Under the pieces are notes generated by a model that was not told the DNA's origin, made no database searches, and saw only the letters and a program-made list of their open reading frames with translations. The translations under genes were made by a program, and so were the position numbers. 64,000 bases of DNA from Deroplatys truncata. Its lineage: Eukaryota > Arthropoda > Insecta > Mantodea > Mantidae. Shown here one piece after another: positions 11,440 to 22,644 of the stretch (positions within the stretch are counted from its first letter, which is position 1; each line of letters starts with the position of its first letter). The stretch lies in assembly GCA_030765065.1 (NCBI GenBank), contig CM060980.1:65394364-65458363 (forward strand), in the 5' to 3' direction.

Positions 11440-11603
11440 CATTATATCATACACACATTCACACTCCCATTCATACTTCCAGACTCTGGGGAGGATAGGG
11501 AATAATCTTGCTAGAGCAAAACTCCCACCCTAATCGGGAATCGAACCTGGACCTCTCGCACAGTAAGATAGGTGCTTCACCGACTGAGCTGCCCCTACTG
11601 TTT
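11440..11603 (-). repeat. tRNA-like SINE with near-consensus Pol III boxes
   Basis: Read on the minus strand, CAGCTCAGTCGG (A box) and GGTTCGATTCC (B box) match the Pol III consensus at normal tRNA spacing. The 5' and 3' acceptor arms do not pair and no CCA-end structure follows; instead a non-tRNA tail with GAATGGGAGTGTGAATGTG runs on. So it is a SINE or tRNA pseudogene rather than a tRNA gene. It is the best-preserved tRNA-like head in the window. Confidence 0.6.
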
Positions 11604-11746
11604 CTTCTACTCTACTCTATTCCCTCAGATGTGCTCTTATTTCTTTTGAAAGTCGACCTACTGTAGATTTTTTAATAATGATGTTAATCTCTTAAGAACA
11701 GATTCAAGCCTTAATTTTGCTTTTCTACCACCTTTTGTTTTGTTTA

Positions 11747-12557
11747 TTTTTTTTCTACTACTTACCTCTAGTAGGCAGAGGAAATATTGCACTCCATCTA
11801 AAAATTCGAAACCGAATATTCACCGGAAATACACATTTTGAAATTCCCTGAATAAAAAAAAGAACATTCTTATAAAAATGTCCGCGCGCGTCTGTGTACA
11901 GCGAAACTCAAAATCGAAGATAAGTTTAATACTAAACTTGGTGTTTAAGGATTCGACACGAAGATTTTTAGGAAAATCCTCCCTCCCTAAACTACCCTTT
12001 ACTTGGAATTTTTTTCGTTATTTTTTATTCTCTCAAAAACTGTTCCAACATTTTGATTAAAGTACCACATGTTTTTAAAATGTTGCAGAACAAATAAACT
12101 GTATATCTTGAATTTTCTGCAAACAGCCTGTGATGTCCTCGTCCTCTTCCTCTTAACTTTTTAATAATAATTGTTAAACCGTAAGAGGCAAACAAAATCC
12201 TATTATACAAAAGATTTAGACCTCGTTAAAGCGTATAATTTGTCAAATAAACTTTTTGTGGCGTTAACTATTTTCGAGGTATTACCTGTTCTGTATTTTC
12301 AAATACTTAAAGTTTTCCCAGATGGGAAGTCGCTAGAGGGCAAAGAGTATGAAATTTCAAAGTCATCACATAGATATCCGATTTTTAAAAATCTGACGAT
12401 CACTTTTACCTACTGTAGTTTTCTTACACCAACAACGAATGTATAAATACGTAACGGAAGTTTATCTCGATTAATAAGATATTGACAGATTTTGTAAGAA
12501 TCATTTATAGAATAGTGAATAGAAAAAGTCATGTGAATGCAACACATCAGATTTTTT
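11747..12557 (-). repeat. R1 repeat, nearly full length, diverged
   Basis: The order of R1 landmarks on the minus strand is complete: from the right end ATCTGATGTGTTGCATTCAC, through TTAATCGAGATAAACTTCC, to the GGGAGGGAGGATTTTCC block, a GCGCGCGG in place of the microsatellite, and CTAGTAGGCAGAGGAAATAT on the left. The left terminal inverted repeat is eroded. The central 300 bp are poorly alignable. Confidence 0.65.
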
Positions 12558-14124
12558 TAGAAACCTATTTTATAGCTGTTTTATTTCTAATTTACCGTAT
12601 ATTTTAATGCTTTCTAGCACATCTGCCTTTCCTCAATATGGGAGATAACAAATATTTAAAATAGATATTTGGTGAATAATATCTCTATCTATTATAATTT
12701 TAATTCGCTGGTGTACGATTTCTCTCATTGTTTAGATAGATGTCGTCATGTTATATTCTTGCCTAATCTCTTAATTTTGAAACCGAGTTTTGAAAATTAA
12801 TTATCATTTGTGATGATCACCTGCAAATAGAATAACGTCTAACGTTATATTTTATTATCATTATCCCTTGGGCTTGTATGTTGTTCTCCACTGTACAATT
12901 GATTATGTAGGTTAAAACAAAATAAAATGGTGATAAGTAACATTTTCATATCCTTAAGGTCGTAAGGGTATTATTACGTAAACTTCTATAGGTATAATTG
13001 GGTTCTAACAAGCGGCCCATATAGGAACGGGGCTGTTTAGATTGGTAATGAAGTGTGTACATCCATCTTCCCCAAGCATCACATTTATGCCACCTCTCTT
13101 ACGTAGTTCTAGCCACTAAATGAGAAATTATTTACGTCATCCAAAAGATGGCCGGGGGTAACACTGTTCTTGCAAGTCGAATAGCACTGAGTTAGTTAAT
13201 AATAATCATGATATATTCATTTACTTACGCTTTTTGACTATTCGGGCCAGAATAGTTATTATGCAACTATGCTATTATAACAATATGATAAAAATGTATA
13301 TTTGTTTATTTCTTTACTGGTGGCATTTAATTCCTTATGGAGCAAAATTTCTGAAACTTATAAACACATCGAAATAATACATATTTTATTTATCATTCTT
13401 CCACACTACCACGTTATTGGAAGTGCCACAAATTTCAGCTTTGTTTGCACCACTAGATCCCTATTTAATAACAGAGATAATTTATCATTCATCCCTCCGT
13501 TTAAAAAGTCGAGCCTATAATCACGTTACATTGATCTGACTCGCATCTATTTGCAGCTTCTAGCCTTAGGGATTATGATATGTTTTCCATCACACACACA
13601 CACACATTGAATTTTCTTTTATTAATGCACGAAAAGCCAGAATGAACTACTTACTGTTTAGCTAATATCAACCATTGGAAATAGGGAACGACAGTTGAAA
13701 AGTCGGCTTCAGTAAACTACGTTACAGCAACTTCACATAAAATTTCATAACTGCAATTCTCTGCCTACTTTTGTGTACTACACTGCAGTAATGACTTGCA
13801 GCTCCAAATTTTCATGTAGCTCATTATTCAATTCTGAGTGACTGACTGTTAGTGATACGAGAATTATTCGCGAAGCTTAGCTAAACTTCGATTGTTTTCG
13901 ACAGTTTCAACAACACCCCCGCTTCTAACCGCACTTTGTGACCCAGTACGTCCTAGGCATGCAGTAAATTCTTGAATTAGTAATTAATGCTCCAGAGAAT
14001 TAAAATTGTCATGCAACCTTATCCCTATCACTGTAAAGCATCGGCCCCTGCAAACTTTTTCACTTCTAGCTGTATCGGTTATATAAATGTTTTGTCTAAC
14101 TTGATTGGAAATTGTCACTAAGCA
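12558..14124. other. No recognised feature; short (CA)n
   Basis: AT-rich, no gene or repeat recognised. A short (CA)8 tract lies at about 13590-13605. Confidence 0.4.
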
Positions 14125-14217
14125 TGGAAAGGTAGAATCAGACTGAAAAATTCAATGCCACAGCCGGTATTTGAATCACGGATCTTCGGCTTACTACGCC
14201 GCTGCTCTAACCAACTT
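14125..14217 (-). repeat. tRNA-headed SINE fragment
   Basis: On the minus strand the head reads GTTGGTTAGAGCAGCGGCG (A box TTAGAGC type), then an anticodon-like region, then GATCCGTGATTCAAATACC (B box), then GGCTGTGGCATTGAATTTTT and CTGATTCTACCTTTCC. The same order is found at 22.87-23.0 kb on the plus strand and partly at 0.5 kb and 36.3 kb. It defines a short SINE family distinct from the long ones. Confidence 0.6.
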
Positions 14218-14850
14218 GTTCTTAAGTTCATTTTGAGACAACATACCCCAATGGCGACTTACAATTCCGTAAGCACCTTGGGTCCCGGGCTTCATAGTTA
14301 ACTATTATTAGGTCAATGTTAATCGTTCTTCCACACATGCCGTGATTAAGCTAAAGTTAGAAGGTAGAGTGTATTACATTATGAAAAAAGAATTAATCAG
14401 TGTTAATTACTTGGCTTCCTTTTATTTTACATTCACAATAAAAGAAAAAAGAAACATTCTGAAAGCAGAACAACAATAATGAATGAAAGGCGGAAGTGCA
14501 GCACAATGCAAGCATTTGTGAAGTCAGCTGTGTAGCAGTTTAATCCCCTCTCTCCTTGAGCACAAGACAGGCCACCTCTTGTGTACACAGTGGGAACTTC
14601 TGCTTGAGAGACAATGGGCTTACCCGACAACTTACTCATCCCAAGGGAGAAGTCGCATAAGGCTTTGTTTTGTTGCTTAGCTTGCGATGCCCATATCCAC
14701 TCTGCTGTATACCCTCATCTTAATGTATTCTGCTTGTCTGGTCACACAGATACACTCCACTGTAAGCTAACGAGTAAATCGTACGGAATCTACATCTATT
14801 GATGGCGAGGTGTTAATGCTTAGTTCAAATTCAGCTTAGATATGCAACCT
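14218..14850. other. No recognised feature
   Basis: Two short open frames facing each other (14433-14639 minus, 14614-14802 plus) have no recognisable content. Confidence 0.35.
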
Positions 14851-14854
14851 ACTT

Positions 14855-14910
14855 CGTGGAATGATGTTCCACGTGGAGCGGCAATTAATATGCAGCAGTC
14901 CTCTGCTGCA
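14855..14910. other. Two adjacent perfect hairpins
   Basis: The first is CGTGGAA-TGATG-TTCCACG (14855-14873, 7-bp arms, 5-nt loop). The second is TGCAGCAG-TCCT-CTGCTGCA (14891-14910, 8-bp arms, 4-nt loop). They are 17 bp apart, in otherwise ordinary AT-rich sequence. No function can be assigned. Confidence 0.6.
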
Positions 14911-16049
14911 CATTTGAAAAGGGCAATGTCCTCTGGACTTCTTCTTCTGTTCCAGTGTGTCAGTTGTAAGGATTATTGATTTACCATTCATGAATATGAT
15001 TTATTAAGAGGTCCCTAGCTAGTCAATAAGTTAGTGGATTGACCATAGATACGGAGTTCAGGTCGTGTGAGCGGTATGAAGGCTTGAAGTGAATTGTTTA
15101 ATCGGTAAAGCGTTACTTTTTAAATAACAATTGAAATTTAGTTGAACACTTTTTATAAAGTTGTAAGGAGGATGAACAGTGAACAGTTTTTAACAACTAA
15201 TCCGTATATTTTTTCATGTCGTCGCGCAGTTATATTTAATTAATATAGTTTGATTATGGTTCCTTTTATTGACACTCCTTTCAATTCTAAATTCACTAAT
15301 TTCTTTATCGTTTGTTGCGCAAGTATGTGGAATTAATCTCACTTAGCTATTTTCGGCGCGAATATAATGTCGATAAGCACAGAATCTAGAAACCTCCAAA
15401 CGTTCCTGTACTCTCTTTAGTTACTCATACTTGTGGTTTCGATATTATTCGAAAATTTAACTCCTAGGCCTTGGACTCTTATAGGCTATAATCAATATCA
15501 TGTAACTTTACTTCGAATGTTTAAAAGCAGGTCACCCTTAACGACTACTTCCATTTTACGATTCTTGGGAACTTACCTTTAAAAGACGTTGGTCGTACGT
15601 GACATTACAGGCTTCTGCTACCCCAGCTTTCTCTTCTCTTCGGCAACTGGGGTTTCAGCTTTTAAATACGCCCTTTCCAGCTCACATATATATTACGTTA
15701 CTAAATTACAACTATCTGTTTGCACCTTTCTGTTAAATGATTAAATACATATGAATATACAATATGGCAATGAACAGTAAATAAATTTATCTGTCATAAG
15801 AGTCTCACTCGAGCTGATATATGTTTAAATTTACTAGGATTGATTATTAATGATAACTTTTAATTTGGTTTGATTAATATTTAATAATTATGGATAAAGT
15901 TCCGGCTTTATATTTTAAGGTTATTTTATAGAAAATCATGGCATGGTTGTCATACAATTGCACAGCTTCTATACGTGAAATTTTAATATAAAATATTTAA
16001 CATGAACTGAATATTATTTTGAAATTAAATATTAAATTGAGTTTTATTT
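14911..16049. other. No recognised feature
   Basis: AT-rich and free of open frames of note. No terminal repeats, tRNA boxes or similarity to other parts of the window were seen. Confidence 0.4.
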
Positions 16050-16296
16050 ATGGACGCTCTTTAGCTGCTGTGGTCCTCAGCGTCCCATTCTATATTGGGC
16101 GTGAAAGACCGGAAATTTTGCTTACAGGCCTCTTCATCAGGCTTGAGGTTTACGTGCCGTAAATCTACGACACGGGACCACCGGTTTTACTTCCCTTCCG
16201 AAGGAAGCCATTCTAAGGATGTTTACGCCCGAAAAAATCCATCGCCCTCCTTCGGGAACTAGAGCCTAGCATGATAACCACTACACCACGAAGGAC
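16050..16296 (-). repeat. tRNA-derived SINE, Glu/Gly-like head
   Basis: Minus strand: the head GTCCTTCGTGGTGTAGTGG and TTATCATGCTAGGCTC look like the A-box half of a tRNA with a GTGTAGTGGTTATCA core (the Glu/Gly type). It is followed by GGAGGGCGATGGATTTTTTC and a non-tRNA body ending in CAGCTAAAGAGCGTCC. The same body occurs at 29.34-29.58 kb on the plus strand, which fixes the 3' end at GAGCGTCCATA. Confidence 0.7.
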
Positions 16297-16531
16297 GTTG
16301 GGATAATCCTTTGGCTCTTCCATAGAAACATTTATTCTAATTTGCTTTAGATAAACAATCCCCGGGTAAGACATCGCTCGCGCGAGTACTGTTTGCTTCG
16401 TTCAAATTGTCAATTACAGAAAACATTTTTTGAAAAGAAAATTGTCGTTTTAGTTAAAGAATTTCACACAACAGATGCAGGTGGTGATAGTAAAAAACAT
16501 CTAGAGATTCGTTTACTTCTGAACTTTTGAA

Positions 16532-17463
16532 AAAAAATCTGATGTGTTACACTCACATGACTTTCTCTACTCTTGTACAAACTATTTTTACAAACGCTTA
16601 TTCTCCATCTACTTCAGGTTAATCGAGATAAACACTTGCAGACTCTATCTTATTGCTAATTTTCTTGTAGATGTAAGGGGAAAATATATTTACAAGGGCA
16701 ATATAGAAAAACAGTAGCCTTTAAGTACATACATATCTCTTAATAGCTGGTTGCTAGGTGCAGCACCATTCCCTTTGCCACAGAATATAACTCTTTGCAT
16801 ATCCAAGACAAAAAAATGAATAACGAATTCCCATTTTAGAAAATAAGTATTGAAAAATTTAAGGGAATAACAAGCAATATCTCGAAAATGGTTCACTCAA
16901 CAAAAAAAAGTATATGATATAAATTGTGTATTTCAGCGCGATCTACATTGTTTGTGTAGTAAAATTTTGTCTATCTCTTATGGTTTACCAGTTATGCAAA
17001 AGTCGTTCACAATGAAGAATACTTTTGGAGACATTCCCAGGAAATTAAAGATATACATTTTATTTGTCAAAAAAATATCTTAAACATATGATATTTTAAT
17101 CAAAATCGTTAGAGCCATTTTTGGGAAAATTAAAATTTTCGAAAAATTTTCCATGTAAAGGGTATTCTGGGGTAGGGGGATTTTCTTGAAAACCTTCGTG
17201 TCGCATCTATGGAAGATACTGAACCTAAATACCAAGTTTGGTGTTTATTCGACTGTTCGTTTCTGAGTTATGCTGTTCACAGACACACACACACACACAC
17301 ACCTGACAGACACACAGACACACACACGGACATGTTTCCAAAAATGTTTTTTTTGGATTCAGGGGGTCTCAAAACATGTATTTCCGGTGAAATCTCGGTA
17401 TCGAATTTTTGGGTGGAATACAATACTTCCCCTACTTAATATACGTAGTAGAGAAAGTAAAAA
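16532..17463 (+). repeat. R1 repeat, full-length copy
   Basis: One of the best copies. It starts with AAAATCTGATGTGTTACAC and the inner inverted end ACTTTCTCTAC (16560), then GTACAAACTATTTTTACAAA, AATCGAGATAAACAC and GTTTACCAGTTATGC, the GGGGTAGGGGGATTTTC block, TACCAAGTTTGGTGTTTATT, an (AC)n microsatellite, GGGGGTCTCAAAACATGT and GGTATCGAATTTTTGGGTGG. It ends GTAGTAGAGAAAGTAAAAAT. No open frame is conserved well enough to be coding. Interpreted as a non-autonomous DNA element; superfamily unknown. Confidence 0.75.
17283..17328 (+). repeat. (AC)n / (ACAG) microsatellite inside R1
   Basis: An AC-rich array interrupted by CTGACAG and AGAC units. It sits at the position where every R1 copy has an AC- or GT-rich stretch, so it belongs to the element rather than being an independent microsatellite. 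Confidence 0.8.
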
Positions 17464-18161
17464 TGAGTACTTCGTTTTGGAAAATCACTCTTCAAACCTT
17501 CACTTATTTATTTGCGAACAAATAGTATTTTAAGAACTTTTACCCCGTTCCATTTAAACTGCAATGGGATCAAACTAATCAGCACAAATATTAAACATCT
17601 TAGACTTTCCATATTGCTACCAATCGTTAAGCAGATGTATGATTTTTCGCATCTTCTTGAATATGAATGAAACACGGAAAAATTCCCCATAAATTCCACA
17701 ACTATAATTACGCACTTGGCCTACTTACATGCTATGACAAAAAACATAGAATTTACTCTGTATTTAGGTTGATATTCTCTGATCATTACTGGTCTTACAA
17801 TAAGAACAGCTAATAACTTTGTACCGCACTAAATTAAATATAAAAACTGAACTTCTACGAAGACTGGAGAGGGATTGAAATTATTGAAATGTACAATAGT
17901 GCAAATAGTGCTTGTCATCAATTACGCTTAATTTTTAGGACGAAGTATTTCAGATCTACTGGCAAAAACAGTCGATTACACGTACAATATATTTGTCATA
18001 GAAGCCTCCATCCTTAAACAAGATATATACAATATAACCGGGATATAAAAGCGGGAGAACGTCTATGTTTCCGAAAAAGTGTGTTTTGAGCTGTATTACT
18101 CTGGAAACTGGACCATTTCTGTGAATTTCGGATATTAATTCTGGTGAAGAACCTAAGTACT
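17464..18161. other. No recognised feature
   Basis: AT-rich spacer between two R1 copies in the same orientation. No gene or repeat recognised. Confidence 0.4.
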
Positions 18162-19484
18162 AAAATTTGGTGTTGCATTCATATGACTTTCTCTACTCAC
18201 TCTTCTTCGCTTATTATTCTAGCTGCTTCATCTTAAATCAGAAAAAAAAATTCATTATGTATTTACACATTTCGTTGTAGGTATAAAAAGAATGCAGGAA
18301 GCTTAAGTGATAGTCGAATGTTTTCAAAGCCGTCGCTATGTGATGGCTTTAAAATTCCGTTATTTTTGCATGATCACGAAAAAAAGAAAACAAACAAACA
18401 AAACAGAATAGTGATTTGCAATTGTGAAAAGTATAAAGCATTTGAAAATTCAAATCAATGACAAAAAATATCTCAGAAATAGTTAACAGTACAAAAATGG
18501 TTATTTGAAATAAATTGCATTCATTAACGATATCTACATTTTTTTGTAGTATTATTTTATCTATCTCTTACGGTTACCAATTATGCAAAAGTCGTTCAGA
18601 ATGAAGAGCACTTCTCAGGATATTCTCAGAGAATTCAAGATATACATTTTTTATGCAAATGCAAAGCAATCTCTTGATTATGCTCCTTTAGTAGGACTTA
18701 CACCCCCAGGACTTTCAAGCCAATGATCACTGTCGGGGAGCTGAGGGTGTATGGATCAAAGAGTGACAACCAGGCTGGAGGATCAGCCTGACGCGTGGGA
18801 TGAGAACGAAGAAAGAGATTATAGGTGAAGATGGAGCACCGGTAGAATGATGAATGGCGGGGGAAACCGGAGAACCCGGAGAAAACCCACCCAGACGCCG
18901 TTTTGTCCACCACAAATCCTACATTCTGGGATCGCCTTGGAGCGAGGCGAGCGGTCTAACCACTCGGCCGCGGCGCCGCCCTTGTTTTTTTATGCAAAAA
19001 TCTACAACAAGGGTGGCGAAAATGTCTTTCTCTCTCGAGTCAACAAATATGCAGCAGCACATGGAAAACAAATGGATAGACGGCTAGAAAAGGAGTTGCG
19101 CCGGCGAGTCACGGTGCCTCGCGAGTCACGCTTTCGCCACCACAGATCTACAATATATGGGATTGTAAACAAAATCGTTACAGCCGTTTTAAGAAAAAAA
19201 ATACTTTTCCATGTAAACAGTAGTTTTGAGTGAGGGGATTTGACATGTGGTATTCTTGGAAAGAGTTGAACTTAAATACCAATTTTGGTAATTAAGCAAA
19301 TTTTCGCTTATAATTTATGCTGTTCAGAAACACAGGCAGAGATACAAAACTTTTCTAAAAATTTTTATTTTTGGGTTCAGGGGGTCTCAAAACGTGCTTT
19401 TCCGATGAAATCTCGGTATGGAATTTTTGGATGAAATGGAATACTTCTACTTACTGTGGGTAAACAGTAGAGAAAATAAAAATC
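18162..19484 (+). repeat. R1 repeat interrupted by a SINE
   Basis: The left half (18162-18659) runs from GTTGCATTCATATGACTTTC to TCAAGATATACATTTTTTA. The right half resumes near 19150 with AAAATCGTTACAGCCG and continues through GGGGGTCTCAAAACGTG to CAGTAGAGAAAATAAAAATC. Between them lie a minus-strand SINE (18660-18985) and about 165 bp of unassigned sequence. The (AC)n zone in this copy is degenerate (CACAGGCAGAGATACA). Confidence 0.65.
18660..18985 (-). repeat. SINE inserted in R1, with candidate 13-bp target duplication
   Basis: Minus strand: the tRNA-like head GGCGCCGCGGCCGAGTGG and TTAGACCGCTC looks like a Ser/Leu-type head (GCCGAGTGGTTAGA), followed by GGCGTCTGGGTGGGTTTTC and a body ending GGGGGTGTAAG. 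TTTTTTATGCAAA stands on both sides (18647-18659 and 18986-18998). A second copy, itself interrupted, lies at 56.07-56.87 kb. Overlapping open frames here, up to 128 codons, are SINE sequence and not genes. Confidence 0.65.
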
Positions 19485-20194
19485 ATCAGTTCTTACTCCT
19501 GAAATCACTCACGACAAGCAGTTACTTGTTTCTACTTGTTTACTATTTGTTTCATTACCGAGTACCCACATACATTGGTATGGTCAGTGACTCTAACGTG
19601 ATAATTTCTAATTTCATGCTAATGAGTAAGTCTCTTACTCTACTCATTTCCTTTCTGACACCTCTCTTTGACAAAGCGAACGTCAAGAGATGCAACGCAA
19701 TTAACTTCCGAAGAGACTCTCAAAGAGAAATGTTAAAGGCAAGCAAGCAAGTACGGTCAGCGTGTAGTGATATATGAATGAGGCTGTCGGTCGATGCCTT
19801 CCGAGACCGCTCCTATTGGTCAAGAGCCAACAAGTGGTGTGTATGTGTGGCAGTCAATCCCAACACAAGCCACCTGAGGGAGCTGTAGCTTCACTGCTGT
19901 CACAGAGCTGGATTAAACATGTAGGTGGTCTGCTTCAATTGGGAAACGTGTCTTGTAAAAGTTTGATAATCCTGCTAACCTACTGGGCGCATTCGTAAAG
20001 ATGTCAAAATGTTGTTTGAAAAAGGAGCACTTGCCTTCCAGTTTTTGTCACAACAGAGGCATTTGTCACAAAGTGGAACTAATTGTTATTAGCAGGTAGC
20101 AGTAACACAGATTTTGTGGTGAACGAAATAAAATATTAATGAAGCCACAAAAACATCTTTAACGAAAATGCAGTTAATTTATTTGATTGACCGT
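19485..20194. other. No recognised feature
   Basis: Contains plus-strand frames of 119 and 74 codons (19418-19998) without recognisable motifs. Composition is close to the surrounding average. Confidence 0.35.
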
Positions 20195-20870
20195 GAAGTT
20201 TCAGACTGATCCTCTTGAAAAGATTAAGCACTCTGTCTGTTCAGACTTCACAGTGCTATAGGACCATCTCTTCCTCGGGCGTCCAACATCTCTTCTACCT
20301 TGAGGCTGTTAGCTATACCGCAAGCCTGGGATTCTTTCAGTATTCATTCGAAATATATGGGTTCTCTAATAAAATTGTCTTTATACTCTTTTTTTTCAAT
20401 TTAAGTCATATACACTTAATTCCTCTCCTATAATTTAATTTCATATCAAATCCATTCTTATGAATCCTTTCATTTACAGAGAAATTTCATTTCCGCTGAC
20501 TGAATCTTAGTTTTATCTCTTTCATACACAAACCAAGTTTCATTTCCGAACATTAAAACTGGTACAGCCATTGCCTTATAAAGTTTTATTTGGAATCTTT
20601 TCAGTTTTATTTTGTACAGTTCTATTTATTATTCCACAAATGGTTTGAAATGCAATTTATTTTCAATATCCGTGTCCCTATTATAATATATTACATCCCA
20701 GGTAATCAAAACAAGTTACTTGTTCCATTATTTCATTTTCTATTATTATTTTTTGAGCACACAGGTTGTTTATCACGATAGGCCCATAACTTTTGTTTTG
20801 CTTGCAGATATTTTCAGCTTACATACTGAACGTTTTAAATTATTTTAATATTTTATTGGACACACAATCG
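20195..20870 (-). pseudogene. LINE reverse transcriptase remnant (3' part of ORF2)
   Basis: Translated on the minus strand, several frames give the known C-terminal half of an insect LINE ORF2 in order. First comes LKISASKTKVMGL (about 20815-20780), the end of the reverse-transcriptase palm region. Then FDYLGCNIL and ICGIINRTVQNKTEK. A frame change leads to LYKAMAVPVLMFGNETWFVY and then KTKIQSAEMKFLCK, the thumb-like segment that normally reads YGSETW...AAEM+FLR. Near the end comes PQGRRDVGRPRKRW. There are several stops and at least three frame changes. No endonuclease or upstream palm motif is present, so it is 5'-truncated and dead. The exact clade cannot be fixed by eye. Confidence 0.8.
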
Positions 20871-21644
20871 TGGGATTGTTTATCACTGGTTGAGATGGTA
20901 ATTATTACCTCTTCTTATACATGTGCAGCAATTTTAAGCAGTAAACAATTAATAATTAGTAACTAAAATAATTTTATCACTATCTACATCTTCATTAGTA
21001 TTAATCTTATCTTTACAAACTTGAATTTACTTGGATTTTATATAAAAAGGTACTACATACATGGGAATGTATACATTTTTCAGCGAAAACAATGTAGTCT
21101 GATTATTCTGACGGCCATTGATCAGGTTTTTTTTTTGGTAAATTGTGGAATGGAGCTTTTGAAAAAAAATGTAAAATTTAAAGGATTAAAACTTGTGTTT
21201 AGCAAGTATAATAATGCACAATTATAATTTATCAATGCAACATCATGGAAATAATGAATACTTGCAGATTATACATTTTTCTGTATTCAGGAAGCAGATT
21301 GGGTTCTGTTAGTTTTTATTTAACACTTTAAAAATCCCAAATAAATGTAAACACAAACTGTTTTGAATATAAGTACAGCGTGTTCGCAGTATGGTAAGCT
21401 AGTTTGCCTGTGGTGTTAGGGGACTTAATGAAGACTTTTTTTTTCAGTATAAACCCTCGAGGCACCTGCAATTTCTCTGCTTTAGCGTGTAGCCAAGGTC
21501 TTAAGCCGTTGATTGTGATCTGGCGGTTGATCTTCACAGGTACTCAGTCGATCTTTAGGTTTAGTTCATCTAAATAACAAACGATGTACAGTGAAGCATC
21601 CTAACCCCTCATATACAGCGATTGTATTTTTATGGAGTAAACAC
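20871..21644. other. No recognised feature
   Basis: AT-rich. The left end may hold further eroded LINE sequence on the minus strand, which I could not read. An exon-like interval at about 21446-21538 is discussed among the rejected items. Confidence 0.35.
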
Positions 21645-22022
21645 TCACCGCGACCTACATGGATCTATTGCGGCTACCACCTGAAATCATACAAGGCTAC
21701 AGGCCGCAAGAGAAGGCCACAGAGACGCGCAGAAGTCCCTAATATTTTTTTGCTCAAAGACCCGGCTCACTACTGCAGCTTTCCAGAGAGGGCGATGAAC
21801 ATCCCTTACAACCACACCGCGAAACCTGAGAGCGTATCTGCAAGATGAGAAAGAAACGGTATAAAATGAAAATGAGGGAAAAGAAATCACAGTAGAAGTG
21901 AAATCACCCCAGCATTTGCTTTATCGACCAGGGAAAACCACGAAAAACCCAAGGTTAGAATGCGCGGACAACGAATTGAAAACCCAGTCTTACACGTTAC
22001 CGCAGAGCCATCCCGCTTGGTT
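21645..22022 (-). repeat. Long tRNA-derived SINE, minus strand
   Basis: The head on the minus strand is CCAAGCGGGATGGCTCTGC, with body landmarks TTTTCGTGGTTTTCCC and GATAAAGCAAATGCTGGGG, and the tail GCCGCAATAGATCCATGTAG that also ends the long SINEs at 7.2, 37.4 and 45.3 kb. Target duplications not found. Short frames on both strands are not genes. Confidence 0.65.
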
Positions 22023-22644
22023 ATAACGCAAAATGCTCGAGTTATCTTACACTACAGAAGCTTTCTGTTTTCCATATAAGGGCTAGTTCTTTATAAACAT
22101 CACCTTAAGTGCAATGAATGGTAGGTGTACTTAGCCAAGTTTCTTATAACTGTATCCCCAATATTTTTATTTGTCACTTTATTCTCAACAAAACGCTGAC
22201 AAGCATATGTCACCATAGTGTAGATGTTTACAGAAATGCACTGTGATAGCTCAGATCCAGAAGATTATAACAGGCAGATAGAGTAGAAGATAGCAGATTC
22301 AATGCTCGTCATCAAATAGGCACATAGCCAACAGAAGCCGGAACCGTGTTTTGATGTTCAAACGAAAGTTTAAATAAAAAAAACATTGGTTTGTAGATAC
22401 TGCAATTTGTATTCTGTAGTTGTTACTCGGTTTAGAACATCGCCGACCAGGTTGCCGTATTTGAATGAATAAGAAGCGAAAGTTCTAGTTATAGCCTATC
22501 CCACGTTAGGAAGAGTTAGAATTTAGCACTATATACCTAGAGGGCAAAATAATACGACTTAAACAAGTATTGCTAGAAGATGAATGGACTAAGGATTATA
22601 AGCAGTAAAACATATGGAATCGTATATCAGAGTTAAATAGAATA
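22023..22644. other. No recognised feature
   Basis: Ordinary AT-rich sequence; nothing recognised. Confidence 0.4.

Noticed and set aside
11530-11603. Possible functional tRNA gene, with both Pol III boxes at near consensus.
   Set aside because: Acceptor arms do not pair and a non-tRNA tail follows; it fits a SINE head or tRNA pseudogene. The other tRNA-like heads in the window fail for the same reasons.
17209-17533. Similar open frames recur in several R1 copies (17.2, 27.1, 43.5 and 62.9-63.2 kb), e.g. around RTCFQKCFFWIQGVSKHVFP, suggesting a small conserved protein.
   Set aside because: They arise because the R1 copies share sequence. Two different frames are open at once, the microsatellite shifts them between copies, starts are not conserved, and other copies have stops.
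21446-21538. Exon-like interval: poly-T/CAG acceptor-like sequence before, CAG|GTACT donor-like sequence after, open in one frame.
   Set aside because: Single short interval, no neighbouring exon in a matching phase, no protein resemblance. The minus strand is open as well.
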